Assembly (NCBI GenBank): GCA_900128585.1
Contig: LT642561.1
Location: 1-14,516, forward strand
Reading direction: 5' to 3'
DNA: 14,516 nt
DNA from: Stramenopiles sp. TOSAG23-3
Taxonomy: Eukaryota > Sar
Position numbers and translations under genes: made by a program. Shown piece by piece: positions 9,166 through 14,516 of this stretch (its first letter is position 1; each line of letters starts with the position of its first letter). The notes under the pieces were generated by a model. The model saw nothing but the letters and a program-made list of their open reading frames with translations. It was not told the DNA's origin and did not search any database.

Positions 9166-9171
9166 AATAAA
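9166..9171 (+). terminator. AATAAA polyadenylation-like signal
   Basis: A canonical AATAAA lies 72 bases after the TAA stop of the upstream secreted-protein gene and about 24 bases before a long inverted repeat. Its spacing suits a 3' end for that gene. In A/T-rich DNA the hexamer is also expected by chance, so the call is tentative. Confidence 0.35.
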
Positions 9172-9194
9172 GGTTTATTTCCTTATATAGTATT

Positions 9195-9385
9195 TCGCCG
9201 GCTTTCCTACCCCCGCCACTTCACGCCTAACTCCACCTATCGCCTTATGCTGTGTACATGTCTATCACCCTATCTCAAGTAAACTACAATTGTACTACAA
9301 CTACGTGTATCATATACATGAGAATACTATCAAAGTATGTAGGAATCGTGACGGCGTGAAGTGGCGGGGATAGGAAAGCCGACGA
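9195..9385. repeat. Long imperfect inverted repeat (33-bp arms, 125-base spacer); hairpin RNA or MITE candidate
   Basis: The arms are 9195-9227 and 9353-9385. They match at 31 of 33 positions when one is reverse-complemented. Both arms are far more G/C-rich than the surrounding A/T-rich spacer. The two differences are transitions: transcribed from the bottom strand they become G-U pairs, so the stem would be continuous, whereas on the top strand they are A-C mismatches. TTATATA occurs on both sides (9183-9189 and 9393-9399), offset by 5 and 7 bases from the arms, and could be a target-site duplication or chance. The element could be a miniature inverted-repeat transposon, a structured non-coding RNA, or a terminator hairpin downstream of the gene ending at 9094. 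The sequence does not decide between these. Confidence 0.7.
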
Positions 9386-9886
9386 GATTTATTTATATAA
9401 TGATAGTGAGGGTATTTTCATATTAATTTGGTTGGAAATGTACTTGTTGTAAATACTAACAATACATCTTTCATTTTTGGTTTCATTTTTCCCCATCGCT
9501 ATAATATCTATTAACAAGAGTTGATAAGAATAAAAAAATTAAAAAAATGATTGATTAGTAATGATGATATGTTGATGTTAAAATTAAGCATAAGTCCTTA
9601 TATATAATTAGTGTAATAAACCGAACCAGACCATAGAAGAAAGACCAATATCCGTTTCTTTTTTTAATTTTGGTGCTCCTCTACCAATGTGTTAAATGAT
9701 CGATTTATTTATAGTTGTTGAGTTGCGTTCCTTTCTTCTTTCTTTTCTTTTCTTTTCTGCTCTCCAATCCTTTTTTACCTGTACAATACCGTACCCCTGG
9801 TATAATACCTGGTGTTATAGTAGGGCCGAAGAACGAAGAACCCTGCTTCTTTCTTCCTTCGTTCTTCTTCTTCTATCTTCGTGTTC
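9386..9886. other. A/T-rich intergenic DNA with pyrimidine stretches
   Basis: No credible gene was found. The first 250 bases are very A/T-rich (short A and T runs, TGATTGATTAGTAATGATGA-type sequence). From about 9730 the top strand becomes pyrimidine-rich (CTTTCTTCTTTC and similar), leading into the TTC repeat. Reading frames through this part translate to Ser/Phe/Leu low-complexity sequence and are not treated as genes. Confidence 0.6.
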
Positions 9887-10076
9887 TCTTCTTCTTCTTC
9901 TTCTTCTTCTTCTTCTTCTTCTTTCTTTTTCTTCTTTCTTCTTTCTTCTTTTTCTTCTTCTTCTTCTTCTTCTTCTTCTTCTTCTTCTTCTTCTTCTTCT
10001 TCTTTTGTCTTCTTCTTCTTCTTCTTCTTCTTCTTCTTCTTCTTCTTCTTCTTCTTCTTCTTCTTCTTCTTCTTCT
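9887..10076 (+). repeat. TTC (GAA) triplet microsatellite
   Basis: A polypyrimidine tract contains three long uninterrupted TTC runs: 9887-9923 (about 12 units), 9952-10004 (about 17 units) and 10008-10076 (23 units). They are separated by TTTC/TTTTTC variants and by a TTTTG interruption at 10003-10007. The tract ends about 167 bases before the ATG of the BTB/pentapeptide gene, on its sense strand. Long GAA/TTC tracts are known to form triplex DNA and to be length-unstable. A role in that gene's promoter is only inferred. Confidence 0.95.
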
Positions 10077-10100
10077 ATCTTCTATTGTTGTTTTATATTT

Positions 10101-10107
10101 TATATAT
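10101..10107 (+). promoter_or_regulatory. TATA-like element before the BTB/pentapeptide gene
   Basis: TATATAT lies immediately after the TTC tract and 137-143 bases upstream of the ATG at 10244, in a local TTTATATTTTATATATG context. It is the most TATA-like sequence near this start, but the flank is A/T-rich and no initiator is recognisable. Confidence 0.25.
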
Positions 10108-10148
10108 GTAATTATATAACTACTAAAGCGGAAAGGAAACGATGATTT

Positions 10149-10156
10149 GCGGGAAA
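10149..10156 (-). promoter_or_regulatory. E2F-like site
   Basis: GCGGGAAA on the top strand is TTTCCCGC on the bottom strand, which fits the E2F/DP consensus TTTSSCGC. It lies 88-95 bases upstream of the ATG at 10244 in otherwise A/T-rich DNA. An 8-base match can be chance, and function is inferred only from consensus. Confidence 0.2.
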
Positions 10157-10243
10157 AGAGTTTGAAAGGGGGAAACACATAGAAAAAAGAAAGAAGGAAC
10201 GAAACAACACGAGGTTGTAACACCAACGTTTGTGCGCCTTAAA

Positions 10244-11665
10244 ATGAATTCTTCGATCATGCGTAGAATTTACTCGCGCGGGTCCCAAAGGCGTAACCGT
10301 CCGTCCAGCACCACGGCTGCTGAGCAGGGGGCTGGGGCCAGTGACCGCGTGGGGGTAGACGCAGAAAATGAAAAGAACCCGCCTCGGCGACAGCGAGGGC
10401 CGGACCCACAGGCCATTTCTTACTCTGAAAATGGAAATAACGACTCTGAAAATGTGAGCGAAGAAAAGGTGGTTGAATTGGAAGAAGAGGTCGAGGACCG
10501 GGTGGTCCGAGATGATAGTGACGACGACTACCTCAGTACTCACCGAAGCAATAATGGATCTCGGCAGGGCTGGGCGGAGGATGACGAGGGGGGCAAAAGT
10601 GGAGATGACAACGATGAGGATATGTACATGTACCGTCGCCAGGACGACAGGGACACAGTAGCGGAGATCCCGTCTCGCACATGGTCACCAGAGTCGTTTC
10701 TTGATTTTGTCATGAACGACCAAAAAATTATTCGCTTCAACGTTGGCGGCACGGAATTTTCGACGTCGCGCGAGACGATACAGAACGACCGTTGCTCTAT
10801 GCTGTCTATCATGTTACGGCACGAAGAAATGCAGGGGACCAAAGACCAAAGTGGGGCATTTTTCATTGATCGTGATCCTGCGTATTTTCGATACGTGCTC
10901 AATTTTCTAAGAGATGGCTCTGTGGATTTGCCTGAAGATAGGCACGAGCTGTCTCAATTGTTACGGGAAGCTGAGTTTTACCAAGTCGATGGACTCTGCA
11001 AGGCTATTCGGAAGCACCGTCGAAGGCGGGCTCGAATTAGCCGCGAGGCGTTTCTAAGCATGATCAATACCCGCGGTACAACAGGGCTGATGTTTCCAAA
11101 CACGGACTTTTCCGGGGAAGATTTAAGCCATATGAACATTACAAAGGGGTGCTTCATTAATGCAGATTTGTCCGACTCCGATTTGCGATTTTCAGATTTT
11201 GAGAAAACTCGTTTTTCCGGCGCCTTGTTCCGTGGGTCCAACCTAAGCAATGCGTCATTCACGGAAGCAAAAATGGACGGTGTGGACTTGACCGGCGCCA
11301 ATCTTCAAAAGGCGCAGTTGTACAAATGCGATTTGAAAAATGCGTGTCTTTGTAACGCGGACCTGATGCGTGCCAATTTGCAAGAGGCAAACTTGAAGGG
11401 TACCGATTTACAAGGGGCTAATTTGCAAGGTGTCATTCTTCACGGCGCAGACCTGCGGGGCTTTAACTTGGAATCGGCGAATTTGCAGGGCGCAAATCTG
11501 GAAGGTGCGAATTTGGAGGGTGCAATTCTGTTGCGAGCCAATTTGAAAGGGGCGAACTTGTGGGATGCAAATTTAAAAGGATCAAATCTGCACCAAGCAA
11601 ATTTACGAGATGCAAACCTTCATCGTGCAAACATGAGAGATGTACGAGGGGAATATTTGAGGTAA
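10244..11665 (+). CDS. KCTD9-like protein: BTB/T1 domain plus C-terminal pentapeptide repeats
   Basis: The gene encodes 473 residues from the ATG at 10244, which has A at position -3. The frame extends upstream only to a GTG at 10232, not a plausible eukaryotic start. The N-terminus is basic (MRRIYSRGSQRRNR). Residues about 60-140 are acidic, low-complexity and probably disordered. A KCTD/potassium-channel T1-type BTB domain spans about 162-258, with IIRFNVGGTEFSTSRETI and FFIDRDPAYFRYVLNFLRDG. From about 283 to 467 the chain is an almost continuous run of pentapeptides of the A(D/N)Lxx type, about 35 units, which would form a right-handed quadrilateral beta-helix. Human KCTD9 has the same BTB-then-pentapeptide order but is shorter (about 390 residues). 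KCTD proteins often act as adaptors for Cullin-3 ubiquitin ligases, so a similar cytoplasmic or nuclear role is inferred. No membrane segment or channel pore is present. Confidence 0.92.
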   Translation: MNSSIMRRIYSRGSQRRNRPSSTTAAEQGAGASDRVGVDAENEKNPPRRQRGPDPQAISYSENGNNDSENVSEEKVVELEEEVEDRVVRDDSDDDYLSTHRSNNGSRQGWAEDDEGGKSGDDNDEDMYMYRRQDDRDTVAEIPSRTWSPESFLDFVMNDQKIIRFNVGGTEFSTSRETIQNDRCSMLSIMLRHEEMQGTKDQSGAFFIDRDPAYFRYVLNFLRDGSVDLPEDRHELSQLLREAEFYQVDGLCKAIRKHRRRRARISREAFLSMINTRGTTGLMFPNTDFSGEDLSHMNITKGCFINADLSDSDLRFSDFEKTRFSGALFRGSNLSNASFTEAKMDGVDLTGANLQKAQLYKCDLKNACLCNADLMRANLQEANLKGTDLQGANLQGVILHGADLRGFNLESANLQGANLEGANLEGAILLRANLKGANLWDANLKGSNLHQANLRDANLHRANMRDVRGEYLR

Positions 11666-12006
11666 GGCGGGCATTTCCACAGGATTGGAATCCTGCGGAG
11701 ATTTTAACAACAGGGCCCCAGAAACTAAAAATTACTGTCAGGTTGGGAAGGGGGAGGAAAAAGTGTTGTGTTTTCAAAAAGTGATTAATAATTCTTACTT
11801 TAAGCAAACGAGGTTTTAATACTTTGTAGCCCCAGTTGTACACCGTACCTCCTCGCAAATTCATTTTGTCAATATAAAAGTTAGGGTATGAGGAAGCTAA
11901 ATTTAATTATCATATGTTACGTAAATAACAGCCAATTTTCTTGTTTTTAAAAGTTTGAAAACAATATTTCACTCGCCGACTAAGACTAAGCGTACCACTT
12001 TAGTGG
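11666..12006. other. Convergent 3' spacer
   Basis: This 341-base region separates the ends of two genes that point towards each other. It probably holds both 3' untranslated regions. No clear AATAAA is seen for the minus-strand gene. A small hairpin (ACCAC-TTTA-GTGGT, 11994-12007) overlaps the last base of the minus-strand stop codon. No RNA gene or further coding sequence is recognisable. Confidence 0.6.
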
Positions 12007-13311
12007 TCAATCCGCGCCTTGCTGAGTTTTGAATACTGTTGCAAACTGGTTTGTCATATTTATGTATAAACGCGCGGTGTTCTCTTTCTCAACCTCGTTA
12101 ACGGATTCACTGTAGCCCACGTACTTTCCATCAATACGAAGCAAGCGCTGGAGGCGTTTGCACATTCTTTCTGCTCTTCTGGCCGAGTCACAGTTTTCAA
12201 TGGTTGGTATGACTTTTGGTGTAGCTGGCTCGATTTGAGTGCCATGGATCCAATCATTAAAGCTATTGATAAACAATGCTTTGGGAAAAGGAACCAGCTC
12301 GAGCACACTTTGAAACCGAGTGCTGTAAAAGTATTCAGTACTGCCATGTGCTGGAACAGCACGAGGCTGTGACATGCTAGACTTACGCCATGGCCGAATT
12401 TTTCTGTCGTCGTAGCCAGGTGATATAGATGGAATGAACAGGATATTATTGCTGGTAGCATAATTGTTTATGTACTCCCAATTGCTAGTGTTACTCCCAT
12501 ACGCAATATCATCTGTTGCAAAGAACGTGGAGACCCCATCATATCCTTGGTCTACGGCATTTTGTAAACAGTCCTTGTGCACTACCGTAGCAATAAAAGT
12601 GAACCCTTCAAACCTTCCGCGCCTTAAAGACCCACGCAACATCAATGACGCTCCCATGTCTATCAAGTGGGCATCGTAAATGTAAAAAACTGGGCAAAAC
12701 GATTTGTGACCACCGTACGCGCTCGTCAAATACGATACTGCGTCATAAACCTTTTGTCTGTCTCGTCCTCGAAACTCTTCTATTAAAAAGCCAACTTTTT
12801 GTCCGGCTTCAGCGGCCAGCTCCATGAGCAGTTTGACATTAGCATCAACATGAATACGATTTGAGATATCAGTAATTACGGAAGTAGACGAGGCCATACC
12901 GTCTTCATGGCTAATGCTCCAGGGCACTATTAACACCTCGACGCCCGCCTCGATGGTATCTTGTATCTGCGCCGCCAACACGGATTTATCCCTGGACGAG
13001 TAGACTCCACGCTCTGGGTAATACTTTGATGGCAAGTCGTCGGGTGGTCGATATGAGACCCCCCTCGGAAGATTCCCGTGCACATTTCTGTCCCAATGTT
13101 CAATCACTGGATGGTTCCATTGCCGATATTCGGTATCATGCTCCGGGGCACCATAGCTCATCAGGAACAAGGCATGAGTCCGTGGCAAAGCGTGTTTATC
13201 CGCGCGATGATCTGCAGCACCAGCTACATCAACTTCCACAGTTACACTTGCAGCATCCTGTGCCATACACCACCCAACGATATATAGGATAATTACACCC
13301 CGGACGTTCAT
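12007..13311 (-). CDS. Secreted GH99 (endo-alpha-1,2-mannosidase/MANEA-like) protein with substituted catalytic residues
   Basis: The gene encodes 434 residues, starting at an ATG (13311-13309) with A at position -3. The N-terminus has a short hydrophobic stretch (GVIILYIVGWCMA), probably a signal peptide cleaved near residues 17-18. A short signal anchor, as in Golgi MANEA, is possible. GH99 landmarks appear in order: WNHPVIEHWD (65-74), YYPERGVYSSRD (97-108), VLIVPW (126-131), GFLIEEF (174-180), FYIYDAH (209-215), GYDGVSTFFAT (256-266), FIPSISPGY with IRPW (292-308) and FNDWIHGTQIE (351-361). In active GH99 enzymes the last motif reads FNEWHEGTQIE, and its two glutamates are catalytic (E333/E336 in the Bacteroides xylanisolvens enzyme). 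Here those positions are Asp353 and His356. The HIEPY motif is also altered to LIEEF. The C-terminal 70 residues do not follow the family. It may be a non-catalytic mannan/glycan-binding homologue or have changed chemistry. Potential N-glycosylation sites are NTS and NMT. Confidence 0.9.
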   Translation of the reverse strand: MNVRGVIILYIVGWCMAQDAASVTVEVDVAGAADHRADKHALPRTHALFLMSYGAPEHDTEYRQWNHPVIEHWDRNVHGNLPRGVSYRPPDDLPSKYYPERGVYSSRDKSVLAAQIQDTIEAGVEVLIVPWSISHEDGMASSTSVITDISNRIHVDANVKLLMELAAEAGQKVGFLIEEFRGRDRQKVYDAVSYLTSAYGGHKSFCPVFYIYDAHLIDMGASLMLRGSLRRGRFEGFTFIATVVHKDCLQNAVDQGYDGVSTFFATDDIAYGSNTSNWEYINNYATSNNILFIPSISPGYDDRKIRPWRKSSMSQPRAVPAHGSTEYFYSTRFQSVLELVPFPKALFINSFNDWIHGTQIEPATPKVIPTIENCDSARRAERMCKRLQRLLRIDGKYVGYSESVNEVEKENTARLYINMTNQFATVFKTQQGAD

Positions 13312-13437
13312 ACTTGCTGTTCTTCAAAGTAGCTACCAAATGGGACAACACCGTTTCTCCCAGTCAATATTGATCCTGCGCGACTTAATGATACCGATAG
13401 CGCTCCGAATCACATGTCTACCATGCCTCCTGCCATT

Positions 13438-13449
13438 GGGGGGGGGGGG
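13438..13449 (+). repeat. G12 homopolymer
   Basis: Twelve consecutive G residues lie 127 bases upstream of the GH99-like start codon (C12 on that gene's sense strand). Runs of this length are prone to miscounting in sequencing and to slippage, so the exact length should not be trusted. Confidence 0.95.
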
Positions 13450-13533
13450 TAATTTCAAATGAACAAGAATTGTCATTTTTATTATTTGTTTGTTTGTGTT
13501 TTTTGTTACGAAAATATAAGAAAAAAAAGCGCT

Positions 13534-13591
13534 GAGGAGGAGAAAAGGAGGAGCGAGAGAAGAAGAGGAGAGGAGAGGGAGGAAGAAGGAG
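13534..13591 (+). repeat. Polypurine tract (GGA/GAA-rich)
   Basis: Of 58 bases, all but one (C at 13554) are purines, composed of GAGGAG, GAGAAG and GGAAGAAGG units. It reads as a polypyrimidine tract on the sense strand of the GH99-like gene, about 223-280 bases upstream of its ATG. The TTC tract in front of the BTB gene has the same strand sense relative to its gene. Confidence 0.9.
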
Positions 13592-13741
13592 TTATTTATC
13601 AAAAATATATAAAGTACACCACAGCATCAGAGTTATTATTTATACTTGTAATATATACTCGTACAATGTATATAGAAGATGTATTTTTCAATTCTTTTGT
13701 GTGATGTGTGATTGCATTTTTTTCAATTTTTGTTGTTGTTT

Positions 13742-13769
13742 CTCTGGGCTCTGGGCTCTGAGCTCTGGG
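13742..13769 (+). repeat. Four tandem copies of a 7-base unit (CTCTGGG)
   Basis: CTCTGGG, CTCTGGG, CTCTGAG and CTCTGGG follow each other without gaps; only the third unit has a change (G to A). It is a short G/C-rich minisatellite inside strongly A/T-rich DNA. No function is apparent. Confidence 0.85.
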
Positions 13770-14461
13770 GTCTCTTCTTGGTGAAAATAATAATCATCTG
13801 TAATATGTGATAGGAAGGTAATCATTGGTATAACTATATATAATTTGTAATAGTTCAGTGAATAACAGGAAATCATCAACTAATAAATAAACAACAATAC
13901 TTGAATAATACTATTAACTATTAATAAAAGATAGTAATACCACAGTATATATTATAATATAGAATAAGAAGATGTACAAAACATTAAAAACTTCTTTAAT
14001 TTAATAAAAAAAGAAGAAAGAAACTGAAAAGAGGGGGAAGAAGAGGAGGGATCTGAGGTATAATTAATAGCTTAGGTAAAAGAGGGGGAAGGATTATGAC
14101 CAATAATGAGTCGAAGTACTTGACACTACAACAACAACACAAATAACTATATAAATGAGACGAGGTACAGTTAAATTGTACATTGCTCTACATTCTACAG
14201 TGGCATACCAGAGAGAGAGACTAATTATAATAAGAACAACAACTAAATATTATACCAGTGTGACTACTACTATATATATATCGCTTTTTATTCAACCAAG
14301 GAATGTGAGAAAGGAACCTTTACGCTTACTCTGGTCGATCAATTGCAACCAATCCGGTATAACGTAGATAATATGCAGTAAAGTGAGTCAGAACATTTCC
14401 ACGTTCGTATGCAAACAATTGTCAACAATAGTCGTTATCTTGTTTGGTATAGACGATAGTG

Positions 14462-14516
14462 ATGAAGAGAAGGTTGGCTGTGGTGTACCTTTTTGTGTGC
14501 GTCTTCCTTGGGCTGT
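14462..14516 (+). CDS. N-terminus of a probable secretory or membrane protein (cut by window edge)
   Basis: An ATG with G at position -3 opens a frame that stays open to the window end: 18 codons reading MKRRLAVVYLFVCVFLGL. A basic n-region (KRR) followed by a continuous hydrophobic core is a classical signal peptide or signal anchor. The switch to balanced G/C composition after a long A/T-rich spacer also supports a gene start here. The mature protein lies outside the window, so no function can be assigned. It is divergent from the GH99-like gene. Confidence 0.6.
   Translation, partial: MKRRLAVVYLFVCVFLGL

Larger units (their letters stand above)
13312..14461. other. Divergent intergenic region between the GH99-like gene and the right-edge gene
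   Basis: About 1,150 bases of mostly A/T-rich DNA hold the 5' flanks of two divergent genes. The parts nearest the GH99-like start (13312-13437) are of balanced composition and may be its leader or core promoter. TATATAAA (13606-13613, reading TTTATATA on the minus strand) lies about 295 bases upstream of that start. A run of TA repeats (14271-14281) lies about 180 bases upstream of the right-edge ATG. Further purine-rich sequence occupies about 14008-14050. No RNA gene or credible extra coding sequence was seen. Confidence 0.6.

Noticed and set aside
9696-10145. Ser/Phe/Leu-rich reading frames on the top strand and Arg/Lys/Glu frames on the bottom strand across the TTC tract
   Set aside because: They are open only because TTC/GAA repeats contain no stop codons. 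There is no domain, and the flanks are A/T-rich and non-coding in character.
10232-10243. Extending the BTB gene to a GTG codon at 10232
   Set aside because: GTG starts are not expected in a eukaryotic nuclear gene. The ATG at 10244 has a good context and adds no loss of domain.
11661-11683. Splice-like junctions AG/GTAAGG and TTTCCACAG/G around the BTB gene stop codon, implying a 21-base intron
   Set aside because: The matches are good, but removing the segment adds only eight codons before a new stop, and no other intron is seen in the window. Chance is more likely unless cDNA shows it.
11994-12007. Short hairpin at the end of the GH99-like gene as a terminator
   Set aside because: The stem is only 5 bp with a 4-base loop and no T run follows in either direction. 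Eukaryotic protein genes do not end this way.
13459-13704. Reading frame of 81 codons with a Glu/Arg-rich middle
   Set aside because: It runs through the polypurine tract and A/T-rich DNA. Composition alone explains the charged run, and no family resemblance is seen.
14155-14367. Reading frame of 70 codons on the top strand
   Set aside because: It lies in A/T-rich spacer just before the signal-peptide gene, has no recognisable motif, and shows no coding-type composition.

Overview
The window looks like nuclear DNA of an intron-poor, probably unicellular eukaryote. It carries long uninterrupted reading frames of 1,300-1,500 codons, no bacterial ribosome-binding sites or operons, and A/T-rich intergenic DNA of 340-1,150 bases with simple repeats. 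The domain families are eukaryotic: IPT/TIG, PAN/Apple, reelin-like jelly rolls, vWD, KCTD-type BTB and MANEA-type GH99. The lineage cannot be fixed from this sequence alone. A free-living protist, for example a stramenopile such as a labyrinthulean, is my best guess, held with low confidence.

Layout, left to right. (1) 1-4563 (+): the 3' part of a giant extracellular protein, open at the left edge, with IPT/TIG repeats, a PAN/Apple domain, a reelin-like jelly roll, two discoidin-like domains and an unassigned C-terminal domain. (2) 4564-5203: an A/T-rich spacer with a small upstream ORF, a hairpin and three AACGCG boxes just before the next gene. (3) 5204-9094 (+): a complete secreted protein of 1,296 residues with a signal peptide, a reelin-like half repeat, an EGF-like segment, a vWD-like domain with a GDPH motif, a galactose-binding-like domain and a C-terminal DNRLRE/CBM96-like domain. 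(4) 9095-10243: a spacer with a 33-bp imperfect inverted repeat and about 190 bases of TTC-rich repeat. (5) 10244-11665 (+): a KCTD9-like protein with a BTB/T1 domain and a pentapeptide-repeat tail. (6) 11666-12006: a short convergent spacer. (7) 12007-13311 (-): a secreted GH99 (endo-alpha-1,2-mannosidase-like) protein whose two catalytic carboxylates are replaced. (8) 13312-14461: a divergent intergenic region with a G12 run, a polypurine tract and a small tandem repeat. (9) 14462-14516 (+): the first 18 codons of another probable secretory protein, cut by the right edge.

Four of the five genes enter the secretory pathway or have extracellular domains. Three of these carry glycan-related or adhesion modules. 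The locus therefore reads as a cell-surface, matrix or adhesion neighbourhood containing one intracellular BTB adaptor-like gene. No operon-type coupling is implied. The strongest point for follow-up is the GH99 protein, which keeps the family fold motifs but has Asp and His where the family has its two catalytic glutamates. Next are the two mosaic giant surface proteins and the inverted repeat downstream of the second gene.
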